64,000 nt of DNA from Planktothrix paucivesiculata PCC 9631 (GTDB lineage Bacteria > Cyanobacteriota > Cyanobacteriia > Cyanobacteriales > Microcoleaceae). The notes beneath the pieces were generated by a model. The model was given only the letters and a program-made list of their open reading frames with translations, was not told the origin of the DNA and did not search any database. The stretch covers positions 16,241-80,240 of the forward strand of contig NZ_LR734998.1 in NCBI RefSeq assembly GCF_900009265.2. The letters are read 5' to 3'. The translations under genes were made by a program, and so were the position numbers. How positions within the stretch are numbered: position 1 is the stretch's first letter; every line of letters starts with the position of its first letter. Below, piece by piece: positions 26,189 through 35,588 of the stretch.

Positions 26189-28549
26189 CTATAAACCAAC
26201 AACAGGTTGATAACCAAACCTTAATATTTTCCCCCGACCCTCATCTTGAAAACGCTGTTCTCCCACTCCCACCACATCAATAATTATCTCACGGTCAGGG
26301 GGATTCCATTCTCCTTGACGGGGTTTAATTTCAATAATTAATTCCTGACTTTCTGGATAAACTTGATATTCTGTTATTGAATAAACTCCCTGAAGATACT
26401 CAAAAGAATCACCATCATCTTCATATAAAATCCCCTCTCCCGTCCCGGGAAACACCTTAAAAGTTAAACAATCAATGGGTTTTTCATCCACATATTGCAT
26501 CACCGGTTGTAAAGGAATAATTGAACCTCCTTTTCCATAAAGTGGCATCCGTTCTAAAGGAGCATCTGCTAAAATATATTGTGATCCCGCATGGGGTTTT
26601 CCCGTCCACCAATCATACCAAATTCCTGCGGGTAAATACACCGCCCGAGATTCAATTCCGGGGCGATAAATCGGAGCAGCTAAAATAGCAGAACCCAATA
26701 AAACTTGATCGGATAAAGTATAGGTTTTGCTATCATTAGGATAGTGATAAAATAGGGGACGAAGAATTGGCGCGCCCGTTTGTGTCGCTTCCCAAAATAA
26801 GGTATAAAGATAGGGTAAAAGACGATAGCGTAATTCTAAATACTCCCGACAAATGCGTTCAACCCGTTCTCCAAATGCCCAGGGTTCATGTTGGGAGGTT
26901 GACAAAGCAGAATGACCTCGCATCAAGGGATATAAGATTCCCAATTGCATCCAACGGGCGAATAATTCCGGTGTAGCATTGCCTCCAAAACCTCCAATAT
27001 CAGACCCTACAAATCCTACCCCCGACAACCCCATATTACACAACATCGGCAGAGACATTTCTAAATGTTCCCAAATCGAATGGTTATCCCCCATCCACAC
27101 CGATGACCAGCGTTGAATCCCCGCATATCCTGACCGAGTTAAGACAAAAGATCGCTGTTTTGGTCGCAATTTTAACAACCCTTGGGCGCTAGATTTTGCC
27201 ATCATTAATCCATATAAATTATGGGCTTCAGCGTGGGTTGTTTGTTCTTCTTTTGGCCCCTGTAAACTCTCTAAAGGAAAGGTAATTTTAGTTCCCTTAT
27301 CCCCCAAAGGACGGTCATCGATGGCGGGTTCATTCATATCATTCCAAATGCCCGCAATACCAATATTTGTTAAGGTTTGATGGCATTCTCCCCACCATTT
27401 TTGGACTTGGGGATTTAAAAAATCGGGAAACACGGCTTTATCCGGCCAAACATAACCATGAAATAGTTCTCCGTTGGGTTTTCTAATAAAATAATTCTGT
27501 TTTAATCCTTGATCAAAAATAGTATAATTGGCTTCGGGTTCATATTTAACTCCCGGGTCAATAATGGTCACGGTTTTAAAGCCATTTTTTGATAAATTTT
27601 GAATCAAATTTTCTGGATTTGGAAATCGTTTTTCACTCCAGGTAAAAACTCGATATCCCTGCATATAATCAATATCTAAATGAATCACATCACAAGGAAG
27701 TTTACGGGTTCTAAATTGTTTTGTTAGTTCTTGAACAACGGTTTCTGATTCATAACTCCAACGACATTGATGATAACCTAAAGCCCAACGAGGAGGTAGG
27801 GGCATTCGTCCGGTTAGTTGGGTATAGGTATTTAAAATTTGCTCCGGTTTCGGGCCATAAATAATATAATAATCTAATTCTGGGGCGTGGGTTTCTATCT
27901 GCAAAATCCCTGGTTTTTTGACTCCAATATCGAAGCGACTCCAATAGGTACTATTTAAAAAAATGCCATAACTTAATTCCGGTCGTAGGGCTATAAAGAC
28001 AGGAATGGCTTGATACATGGCATCAGTTAAAGCGTCATACTTGCGACAATTCTCTGTCCAATTGGTTTTAATTTCTCCCGTTTTATCTAAAAATCCGGTG
28101 CGTTCTCCAAAGCCATAAAAATGTTCTTCTGGTTCAATCTTTTTGTCAACTGCTGTTAACCCGGGTTGCCATTTAAACCCTAATTCTGCATCGGTTCCAA
28201 AGGGTTGATTTTGCCGATCATAACATTGAATTCGGTAAGGGTGATGTTGAACAGATATTCTGATTTTTTCGGTAATAATTTCTGTAGTTTCTTCGGTTTG
28301 GTTAGTTTGAAAGGGAGTGGGCTGCCATTCACTATCATCTAAATTAATCGCCCAAGATCGACGGGGAAGAAAATCACCAGAAGGAGAATAACGAATTCTA
28401 ATTAAATTATTAGCTAATATACTAATTTTAACATAGACATTGCCGCAGTTAAAGAGAAGATGGCGATCGCCTATTTCTACACTTTGCACCGCTTCAATTG
28501 TTGACCAATTGGCGTCTAGGGCGTGTAACTGTCCGAAATATTGGGGCAT
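26189..28549 (-). CDS. GH31 alpha-glucosidase
   Basis: This 786-residue glycoside hydrolase of family 31 cleaves terminal alpha-linked glucose from oligosaccharides. An N-terminal beta-sandwich (about 20-240) precedes the TIM barrel. The family signature GIWNDMNEP holds the catalytic nucleophile Asp, and SSVWMGDNHSIWEHL the acid/base Asp. Other family segments are LPPRWALGYHQCRWSY, GFVGSDIGGFGG and RYRLLPYLYTLFWEA. C-terminal beta domains follow, with GILYEDDGDSFEY near the end. No signal peptide is seen, so it is probably cytoplasmic. The start is ATG 28549. The gene stands alone between the convergent channel gene and the SDR gene. Confidence 0.94.
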   Translation of the reverse strand: MPQYFGQLHALDANWSTIEAVQSVEIGDRHLLFNCGNVYVKISILANNLIRIRYSPSGDFLPRRSWAINLDDSEWQPTPFQTNQTEETTEIITEKIRISVQHHPYRIQCYDRQNQPFGTDAELGFKWQPGLTAVDKKIEPEEHFYGFGERTGFLDKTGEIKTNWTENCRKYDALTDAMYQAIPVFIALRPELSYGIFLNSTYWSRFDIGVKKPGILQIETHAPELDYYIIYGPKPEQILNTYTQLTGRMPLPPRWALGYHQCRWSYESETVVQELTKQFRTRKLPCDVIHLDIDYMQGYRVFTWSEKRFPNPENLIQNLSKNGFKTVTIIDPGVKYEPEANYTIFDQGLKQNYFIRKPNGELFHGYVWPDKAVFPDFLNPQVQKWWGECHQTLTNIGIAGIWNDMNEPAIDDRPLGDKGTKITFPLESLQGPKEEQTTHAEAHNLYGLMMAKSSAQGLLKLRPKQRSFVLTRSGYAGIQRWSSVWMGDNHSIWEHLEMSLPMLCNMGLSGVGFVGSDIGGFGGNATPELFARWMQLGILYPLMRGHSALSTSQHEPWAFGERVERICREYLELRYRLLPYLYTLFWEATQTGAPILRPLFYHYPNDSKTYTLSDQVLLGSAILAAPIYRPGIESRAVYLPAGIWYDWWTGKPHAGSQYILADAPLERMPLYGKGGSIIPLQPVMQYVDEKPIDCLTFKVFPGTGEGILYEDDGDSFEYLQGVYSITEYQVYPESQELIIEIKPRQGEWNPPDREIIIDVVGVGEQRFQDEGRGKILRFGYQPVVGL

Positions 28550-28600
28550 ATAAATAGGATTTTTATTTTAACTGTATATTATCATATCAAATCGAACTAT

Positions 28601-29383
28601 TTATCCTTGTAATAAAGATTGTCCCCCATCGATCCAAACTTCTGTTCCAGTAATATGACTCGAAGCATCGGATACTAAAAATAATACCAGTTGTGCCACT
28701 TGTTCAGAGGTTCCAGGTTGACCATTAGTTAAGGGAATTTTACCTTCAGGAAATTCAACGAGTTCTTGAGTTTTTTCTAAATATTGTCGTTCAGTATTCT
28801 GATCGATTTCGGTGGTAATTGCCCCCGGACAAATGACATTCACTCTAATTTTATATTTCGCTAATTCTAGGGCGGTCATTTTAGCAAAAGTAACCTGGGC
28901 AGCTTTTGTACAAGCATAAGCTGTTGCTCCAGTATTACTAAACATTCTAGTTCCATTTACAGAAGAATTAATCACCACACTTCCCCCTTGTTTCTTCAGA
29001 TAGGGTAAGGCATATTTTAAGGTATAAAAAGTTCCATCTAAATTAACAGAAATTGTGGCTTTCCATTCCTGGGGGGAAAGTTCTTCTAAAGGAGCCCAAA
29101 CTCCGTTAATACCCGCATTAGCAAAAACAATATCAATTTTTCCCCAAGTTTCTGCTATTTTATCCATGGACTGTTGTACCTGTTCGGGGTAGGAAATATC
29201 CGCCGTGGTCATCATCGCTTCCCCACCAGTTTGTTTAATCTGATCAATCGTTTTTTGACCTTTTTCCGGTGTGCGATCGAGGGTGGCTATTTTTGCCCCT
29301 TCTTTTGCTAATAAAAATGCAGTTTCTTTCCCAATTCCTGAACCCGCTCCCGTAATTACGGCAACTTTATCTCTGAGTAACAT
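28601..29383 (-). CDS. Short-chain dehydrogenase/reductase (classical SDR)
   Basis: This 260-residue NAD(P)-dependent oxidoreductase has the cofactor motif TGAGSGIG at about residues 12-19. An Asp after beta-2 (ATLDRTPEKG) favours NAD(H). The structural NAG motif is in FANAGING. The catalytic Ser is in VVINSSVNG and Tyr/Lys in YACTKAAQVTFAK. The C-terminus has CPGAITTEI and the usual VWIDGGQSL. Sequence does not tell the substrate. It is transcribed leftward, 51 bp upstream of GH31, and could share its transcript, though no joint pathway is evident. Confidence 0.93.
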   Translation of the reverse strand: MLLRDKVAVITGAGSGIGKETAFLLAKEGAKIATLDRTPEKGQKTIDQIKQTGGEAMMTTADISYPEQVQQSMDKIAETWGKIDIVFANAGINGVWAPLEELSPQEWKATISVNLDGTFYTLKYALPYLKKQGGSVVINSSVNGTRMFSNTGATAYACTKAAQVTFAKMTALELAKYKIRVNVICPGAITTEIDQNTERQYLEKTQELVEFPEGKIPLTNGQPGTSEQVAQLVLFLVSDASSHITGTEVWIDGGQSLLQG

Positions 29384-29717
29384 TGACCGACTCCTATTTA
29401 ATTTTATGAGTATTTTAATGTTTGTGATCTTTTTGATTTTTTACGTCTATCCCAAGAAAGATTTTTGTTTTTTCATGACAGTTTTTGGTTTAGTGAAGGA
29501 TGGGGAATTTTTGAATAAACCACAAAGGCACAAAGACAGGAAGAAAGATGAGTAAGTTCAGCTTTAAGGTAGAATAAACGGAGTTTAAAAGAATGGGTTT
29601 ATTATTTTTTATGATTTTCCTAAAATTGAAAATAATGTGCTATAATTAATAGCAACGTTGTTCTTGTTTCTCCCGTCATCTTGATCTTATTTCTGAATTT
29701 TTTACATTTTTCCTTCT
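29384..29717. other. 334-bp AT-rich gap, no clear gene
   Basis: The gap lies between divergent SDR and Uma2 genes. A 49-codon open frame from ATG 29407 has a hydrophobic start but no ribosome-binding site, and ends in a repeat-like stretch (CACAAAGGCACAAAGACAGG, near 29520-29540) common in cyanobacterial spacers. I do not call it a gene. Confidence 0.5.
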
Positions 29718-30398
29718 ATGATGAGTTTATCTTCGGTTACAGTATTGCTCAATTCTACAAGTTCAAAATGGCAGACTGCAACCTGGGATGATTATTTAGC
29801 CTATCGAGATCATCCCAGTTTAGAGCGAGTTAAGTTATTTTATCAGGAAGGTTATTTATTAATTGAAATGGGTGCAGAAGGAATTAATCACGCTAGTATT
29901 AGCGATTTATTTACCATGGTTTTTGCATTTTGGTTTACTCGTTTTCCCGTTGTTAGTTTTAGTTCATTAGGTCGCTGTCAACTGGAAAAAGCAAACCATC
30001 GTGCTTCAGCACCCGATCAGGTGTTATATATTGGTGAAAATTCACCTCGTTGGCAACAGGGAGAACCCCGTCGGGTTGACTTAAATCGTTGGCGGGTTCC
30101 TGATTTAGTGGGGGAAGTTTCTGATACAACTTTAGCCACTGATTTAGATGAAAAAAAACAACTTTATGCGGCGTTAGGGATTCCTGAATATTGGGTAACA
30201 GATGTTAAAGGAAAACAGGTGATTGCCTTTCGTTTACAAGAAAATGGCAAATATGAACAGATAGAATATTCTATAGCTCTTTCGGGTTTACCCATTATAC
30301 TTTTAGAGCAAACTTTAGAACAATTAACCCAAGTAGAGAATGGTTTGGCGGCTCTCTGGTTTAATCAACAAATTGCTAATATTAATATTAAGGAATAG
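29718..30398 (+). CDS. Uma2 family (DUF820) putative endonuclease
   Basis: This 226-residue protein belongs to the Uma2 group, restriction-endonuclease-like PD-(D/E)XK proteins that are very numerous in cyanobacteria. Family features include an N-terminal lead (YLAYRDHPSLERVKLFYQEG), the RCQLEKANHRASAPDQVLYI strand pair, PDLVGEVSDTTLATDLDEKK, where Glu and the later Lys form the nuclease-like core, and YAALGIPEYWVTDVKGKQV. Cellular function is not established for the family. It ends five bases before the MFS gene, so the two are probably co-transcribed. Confidence 0.88.
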   Translation: MMSLSSVTVLLNSTSSKWQTATWDDYLAYRDHPSLERVKLFYQEGYLLIEMGAEGINHASISDLFTMVFAFWFTRFPVVSFSSLGRCQLEKANHRASAPDQVLYIGENSPRWQQGEPRRVDLNRWRVPDLVGEVSDTTLATDLDEKKQLYAALGIPEYWVTDVKGKQVIAFRLQENGKYEQIEYSIALSGLPIILLEQTLEQLTQVENGLAALWFNQQIANINIKE

Positions 30399-30403
30399 AT
30401 ATT

Positions 30404-31648
30404 TTGAACACTTTTCGCAGCTTTGATCCCAAACGTCAACGCAGTTTACTGGCTTTATTTATCGCCGGTTTATGTTTCTGGACAGGGATAACCACACTAT
30501 TACCAACCCTACCGTTATATATTGAATCTCTTGGCGGAACTACACAACAAATTGGCTGGGTGATGGGGGCCTTTGCCTTGGGTTTATTACCGTCTCGATT
30601 GTGGTTTGGCCCCCTAGCCGATCGCAAAAGCCGCAAATTAGTCTTATTAATCGGAACAATAGTGGGGACGATCGCACCTTTCGGATATCTGTTTGCGGAG
30701 TCTATCCCCTTACTACTGAGTTTACGAGCCTTTCATGGGATCAGTGTGGCAGCATTTACCATAGGCTACAGTGCCTTAGTTGCCGATATAGCCCCCATTG
30801 AACGCCGGGGAGAAGTTATTGGATATATGAGTTTAGTGGCTCCGATCGGTATGGCTATTGGCCCGGCGGTGGGGGGATCAATGCAAGCGATGGTGGGTTA
30901 CGACCCGATCTTTTTATCTAGTAGCGGGTTTGCGTTTTTAGCATTTTTAGGAATTTGCCAAGTTTGGGAACCCCAACATAATAAACCAACAAAAAAAGTC
31001 GCTTCTAATTCTTTATTAGAAAAGGGTTTATGGTTGTTTAAAATGTTATGGAGTCCCCCTTTAAGGGTTCCGGCTTTTGTGATGTTAATGGTCGGTCTAA
31101 TCTTTGGAACTTTAGTCACATTTTTGCCTTTGGCGGTGAAGGAATCGGGGTTAAATTTTAATGCGGGATTATTTTATAGTACCGCCGCGATCGCTAGTTT
31201 TTTAGTCCGTATTCCTACAGGTAGAGCTTCTGACCGTTATGGTCGAGGTTTATTTATTACTGGGGGATTAATTTGTTATTTTTTAGCAATGTTACTCCTA
31301 TCTCAAACTATGCACAGTAACATTATTTTATTTGCTGCATTACTCGAAGGAATGGGGGCGGGGGTTGTGCTTCCCATGATGATTACCTTAATTACTGATC
31401 GATGTTTACCCGAACAACGGGGTCAATTTTTCTCCTTATGTTTAACCGGATTCGATGTCGGAATTGCCCTAGCTGGCCCTATTTTTGGCATCTTTGCCGA
31501 ACAGTTAGGTTATTCAGTTATGTTTGCTATAGATGCGGGTTTAGCTTTAATGGCTTTAATGAGTTTTATCACCTTTTCTAATAAAACAATTCGTCTTTCT
31601 CTCAAATTTGCTTTCGGTCAAGCTAAAGACATCTATAGTTTGAATTAA
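30404..31648 (+). CDS. MFS transporter, 12-helix
   Basis: This 414-residue major facilitator superfamily permease of the inner membrane has about twelve hydrophobic segments. The loop 2-3 signature is in LWFGPLADRKSRKLVLLIG and its counterpart in the second half is TGRASDRYGRGLFITG. The start is TTG 30404 with AAGGA about ten bases upstream; no nearby ATG would keep the first helix whole. Drug- or metabolite-efflux is typical for this branch but the substrate is unknown. Uma2 lies 5 bp upstream and lnt 22 bp downstream. Confidence 0.9.
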   Translation: MNTFRSFDPKRQRSLLALFIAGLCFWTGITTLLPTLPLYIESLGGTTQQIGWVMGAFALGLLPSRLWFGPLADRKSRKLVLLIGTIVGTIAPFGYLFAESIPLLLSLRAFHGISVAAFTIGYSALVADIAPIERRGEVIGYMSLVAPIGMAIGPAVGGSMQAMVGYDPIFLSSSGFAFLAFLGICQVWEPQHNKPTKKVASNSLLEKGLWLFKMLWSPPLRVPAFVMLMVGLIFGTLVTFLPLAVKESGLNFNAGLFYSTAAIASFLVRIPTGRASDRYGRGLFITGGLICYFLAMLLLSQTMHSNIILFAALLEGMGAGVVLPMMITLITDRCLPEQRGQFFSLCLTGFDVGIALAGPIFGIFAEQLGYSVMFAIDAGLALMALMSFITFSNKTIRLSLKFAFGQAKDIYSLN

Positions 31649-31670
31649 CCCCAGATTCCGGTAATTATTT

Positions 31671-33266
31671 ATGAACAAACGAGAACTAATTCAGCCTTTA
31701 TTATTAACAGCAATAGCTGGGGTTTTCATGGGAATTGCTGCGGAACCCTGGGGACTGTGGGGGTTAGCATGGGTGGCGTTAGTTCCTTTATGGGTTAATG
31801 TTTTATCTAATTTTACTCTCCCTAGTTTTACAGGAATTAAAACCCCTTTATTATTAGCTTTAGTTTGGGGAATCGGCTATTACGGAGTCGCCCTATTTTG
31901 GATTACGGGAATTCATCCGATGACTTGGTTAGGAGTTCCTTGGTTAGCCAGTTTAGCGATTACCATATTTTGCTGGAGTTTTATCACCCTTTGGGGGAGT
32001 GCTTTAGTAATAATTTGGACGGGATTATTTGTAATTTTATCAGCTAAATTGGCTCTAAGATTCTCTAAGATTTCCCTAGCATTAACCAGAGTTTTAATCG
32101 CCACAGTTTTATGGTGTGGTTTAGAATTTTTGTGGGGTTCGACTGCTTTATGGTGGTCTTCTTTGTCCTATACCCAAAGTTTTGGAAATCTAATTATTTT
32201 ACACTTAGGTAAAATTTCTGGCCCCACAACCATTACTGCAAGTTTATTAATTGTAAATGGGTTAATGGCGGAAGGTTTTATTTTAAATCGGGATAAATAC
32301 TATTCTCAGACTCAAGATCAAAAATCCTATTTATTATTAATTTTAGCGGTATTATTTTTTGTCTTAGCTCATGGATTGGGGTTAATTTTGTATAGTATTC
32401 CTTTACAAAAAAATCCAGAACAGGCGTTAAAAGTGGGGATTATTCAAGGGAATATTGCCAATGAAGTTAAATTAAATTATTCGGGATTTCTACAAGCCTT
32501 AAATGGCTATACAACCGGATATGTTACCTTAGCTAATCAAGGAGTAGACTTTGTAGTAACTCCAGAAACCGCCCTACCTTTTTTCTGGACTGACCAGAAT
32601 CAAAGACAAAATAGTTCGTTTTATCAAGCGGTTTTGAGACAGAAAGTTCCGGCTATAGTAGGAAGTTTTGCCTTAAAAGAAGGGGGATATACGAATAGTT
32701 TATTTTCCATGGATGGGGACGGAAATATTATCGGTCAATATGATAAAGTTAATTTAGTTCCTTTAGGGGAATTTATCCCCTTTAGTGAGATTTTAGGCAA
32801 ATTCATTAGCCGATTATCGCCTTTAGAAGCCACATTAATTCATGGTCAACCTACTCAACAATTCCAGACGGCTTTCGGTCAAGCCACGGTGGGAATTTGT
32901 TATGATTCAGCCTTTGCAGACCATTTCCGCCGCCAAACCGCCCAAGGAGGAGAATTTCTGATTACGGCTTCTAATGATGCTTACTATTCCTCCGCCATTT
33001 TAGCTCAACATCATGCCCTAGATGTGATGCGAGCCATTGAAAATCATCGTTGGACAATACGCGCTACAAACACAGGATATTCGGGCTTTATTGACCCCCA
33101 TGGAAAGACTCAGTGGATGTCAAACAAAAATACCTATCAACTCTATTCTGATACAATCTATCGTAATCAGACTCAAACCCTTTATGTGCGTTGGGGAGAT
33201 TGGCTAATGCCTGTATTATTAATTGCAGGAATAACCCTATTTTTATTGAAGATTGAGCCTTTTTGA
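31671..33266 (+). CDS. lnt: Lnt, apolipoprotein N-acyltransferase
   Basis: Lnt adds the third acyl chain to the N-terminal cysteine of lipoproteins, on the outer face of the plasma membrane. The 531-residue protein has about seven N-terminal membrane helices (ending near 260) and a nitrilase-like periplasmic domain. The triad is visible: Glu in FVVTPETALPFF, Lys in QYDKVNLVPLGEFIP and Cys in VGICYDSAFADHF. The supporting SNDAYY segment follows. A last helix (LMPVLLIAGITLFLLKI) ends the protein. The gene follows the MFS gene by 22 bp. A predicted lipoprotein in this window is the binding protein at 41571. Confidence 0.95.
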   Translation: MNKRELIQPLLLTAIAGVFMGIAAEPWGLWGLAWVALVPLWVNVLSNFTLPSFTGIKTPLLLALVWGIGYYGVALFWITGIHPMTWLGVPWLASLAITIFCWSFITLWGSALVIIWTGLFVILSAKLALRFSKISLALTRVLIATVLWCGLEFLWGSTALWWSSLSYTQSFGNLIILHLGKISGPTTITASLLIVNGLMAEGFILNRDKYYSQTQDQKSYLLLILAVLFFVLAHGLGLILYSIPLQKNPEQALKVGIIQGNIANEVKLNYSGFLQALNGYTTGYVTLANQGVDFVVTPETALPFFWTDQNQRQNSSFYQAVLRQKVPAIVGSFALKEGGYTNSLFSMDGDGNIIGQYDKVNLVPLGEFIPFSEILGKFISRLSPLEATLIHGQPTQQFQTAFGQATVGICYDSAFADHFRRQTAQGGEFLITASNDAYYSSAILAQHHALDVMRAIENHRWTIRATNTGYSGFIDPHGKTQWMSNKNTYQLYSDTIYRNQTQTLYVRWGDWLMPVLLIAGITLFLLKIEPF

Positions 33267-33420
33267 TCAGTTTAATTCATACCAATAACTATAGCAACCC
33301 GCGCTGAGGTTGTAATATTTTAATCCTAATATGAAACAACCAGAAGTATTACTCTGTATTCCCTATTCCCTGTTCCCTTTTAATCAACAATTTTGAACAC
33401 AACTCAAATGGAATTGCTCT

Positions 33421-34521
33421 ATGATTAAGTCTGATTCAATTCTAATTGTGGATGATGAACCAGATGTTTTTGATGTTTTTGAGGGTATCTTATTCCGAGA
33501 AGGATATCAATTACATTATGCTTCCAATGGATTTGAGGTGTTTAAATTCTTAGAATCAAGTTTGCCCGATCTGATTTTATTAGATGTGATGATGCCCGAT
33601 AGTAATGGCATGGATATTTGTCGGAAAATCAAACAAATTCCCGAATGGAAACCGATTCCTATTATTATGATCACAGCACTGAATTCTAAAGAAACCCTAG
33701 CTAAATGTTTAGAAGCTGGGGCGGAAGATTTTATTGGAAAACCGGTTAGTGCTTTAGAAGTTAGAGCTAGAGTTCGTTCAATGCTCCGACTCAAAAAACA
33801 GCATGATGAGTTAGAAAAGTCTCAACAAAAACTAGAAGAATTGCTACAATTGCGTGAGGATATGGCTTATTCCATAGTTCACGATCTGAGAAATCCAGTA
33901 TTTGTAATTTCATTATCTTGTGAACTACTAACCCTAACAAATTTAACGGAAAAACAAGCCCACAAAGTTCATCAAATTGCTCACTCAGGAAGACAGTTAA
34001 ATAATCTGATTAATTCTTTACTGTTGATGGCTAAACTAGAATCAGGTAAGGAATTACTGAATTCTAAACCTGTTAATCTGTCCTTGATAGTTGAAACCGT
34101 TATTAATGAATTTGAAGCCCAAATTATCAAAAAGGAGATAAAGATTACTGCTAAAATTCCTACAGTAAAACGGTTAGTAGTTGCCGATGCTGATTTAATC
34201 AAGCGAGTTATTGAAAATTTACTTGATAATGGGATTAAATTCTCTCCTTCAAACAGTGAAATTTTAATAGAAGTTGAATATCCAGTCAATACAAATACCG
34301 TTAAAGTTCATGTTCAAGATTCAGGGAAAGGAGTGAAAGATGAACTCAAGGAAAGTATTTTTAAAAAATATGAAACCGGTCAACGCTTTGAAGATGTGGC
34401 TCAAACCGGATTAGGATTAGCCTTTTGTAAAATGGTCATTGATGCCCATTTTGGTTGCCTTTCTATTCGCGATAACCAACCCCAAGGATCAATTTTTACG
34501 ATTGAATTAAAAGCAGAATAA
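33421..34521 (+). CDS. Receiver-histidine kinase, soluble
   Basis: This 366-residue cytoplasmic protein has an N-terminal receiver (about 5-125; VDDEPD, phosphoacceptor in LILLDVMMPDSNGMD, Lys in FIGKPVS), a short coiled coil, HisKA with His in SIVHDLRNPVFV, and an ATPase domain with RVIENLLDNGIKFSP, VQDSGKGVKDE and TGLGLAFCKMV. The His-Asp-Leu-Arg-Asn-Pro H-box is a variant common in cyanobacteria. With the receiver first and no membrane part, it probably passes a signal from another kinase. It stands alone, 154 bp after lnt. Confidence 0.93.
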   Translation: MIKSDSILIVDDEPDVFDVFEGILFREGYQLHYASNGFEVFKFLESSLPDLILLDVMMPDSNGMDICRKIKQIPEWKPIPIIMITALNSKETLAKCLEAGAEDFIGKPVSALEVRARVRSMLRLKKQHDELEKSQQKLEELLQLREDMAYSIVHDLRNPVFVISLSCELLTLTNLTEKQAHKVHQIAHSGRQLNNLINSLLLMAKLESGKELLNSKPVNLSLIVETVINEFEAQIIKKEIKITAKIPTVKRLVVADADLIKRVIENLLDNGIKFSPSNSEILIEVEYPVNTNTVKVHVQDSGKGVKDELKESIFKKYETGQRFEDVAQTGLGLAFCKMVIDAHFGCLSIRDNQPQGSIFTIELKAE

Positions 34522-34565
34522 TCAGTTATCAGTTAACAGTTTATTATCCATTAACCATTACCCTG

Positions 34566-34583
34566 TTACTGAGCGAAGTCGAA
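34566..34583. repeat. Short repeat TTACTGAGCGAAGTCGAA
   Basis: An identical 18-base unit occurs at 42643-42660, also inside CCATTACCC-type heptamer DNA. Related sequence occurs at about 55607-55630 and 14267-14285. It can fold weakly (CTGAG...). This is a dispersed repeat of unknown role. Confidence 0.7.
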
Positions 34584-34736
34584 ATATTACCCCAGGACTT
34601 ACGCAAGGACGCTATATATAGCGCATTCAGGATCAGGCGATCGCTTGATTCAGACAGAAGGGCGATATGCGTCCGGCACGCTACGCGAGCGCGCTTATAA
34701 AAAGAGAATTAATCTGTGTTTGAATTGATAAGTAAA

Positions 34737-35553
34737 CTAAATAAAAGAAAGCTTGAGAGAGGGATGTTTAAGCTCTTGGCTCAGGTAATCTGCTAACAAA
34801 CTAGCTTTTAACTGATAGACAGTTTGAGAAACTTTCTTAGCCATACGAGTCAGAAAAACCCAAACTAATAAAGCGCAAGCAATGTGGTTTTTTTGAATAC
34901 TCGCTTTACGGCATTGGCAAGATTCTATCCCCGTTAATTGTTTAATTTCTCGGTGAAATTCCTCAATTTTCCATCGCAGTTTACATTGAGAGATGACTTC
35001 ATCTATTGAAGACTGATTTAAATCATTTGTAGCTACATATTCCGTTCTGTTGGCAGAAACAGTTACCCGAAATAGTTTAACTTTTTTATCTCTAGGGAAT
35101 TTATTTATTTTGATTAGCTTTCCCTGTTTTTCTTCAATTTCAGACCAAATTAACTGTTCAATAGGCTGATATTTTTTTTGACCTCCTGTATCATCAACCA
35201 GCCGGTTTTTTTTGAGCGGAACATAATAAATTTTCCCTAAATTATCAATCAAAGCCATTAACTTTTGCGCTGCATATATATTGACGGCGGACAAGTTCAA
35301 TTTTCGAGGAAAATCTTTTGTCGAGTACCGTATCATCAAAAACTAAACAAGCTTCGGGATGGCTCTGAAGTTCTGAATGCACTTTTTCCCAAATCACTTC
35401 GGGTGTTAAGTTTTCTGAATTCAAGTAACGATTAATTGTATCATGGCTAAACTCTTGAATATGTTCAGCGAAGTTGGTTAGAGTATAATTGATTTGGCTA
35501 CTCAGGAGATATTGGCAATAGTATAGATAATTGATGCTCATATTTTTGGGCAT
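34737..35553 (-). pseudogene. DDE transposase of outer IS copy, 209-bp deletion and frameshift
   Basis: This matches the 341-residue transposase at 35699-36724, but 209 bp are missing at the codons after VRRQY (near 35280). That removes the residues up to the second catalytic Asp (KVLMDSWY) and breaks the frame. The N-terminal part (MPKNMSINYLYYC) and the C-terminal part with the catalytic Glu (EEFHREIKQL) remain. A few base changes near the deletion junction distinguish it from the inner copy. Confidence 0.92.
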
Positions 35554-35588
35554 AGATTCTGATGCTATTTTAACATTCCTTATTCTCC

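Noticed and set aside
29407-29553. 49-codon frame with hydrophobic start between SDR and Uma2
   Set aside because: It has no ribosome-binding site, and its end lies in a CACAAAGGCACAAAGACAGG-type spacer repeat.
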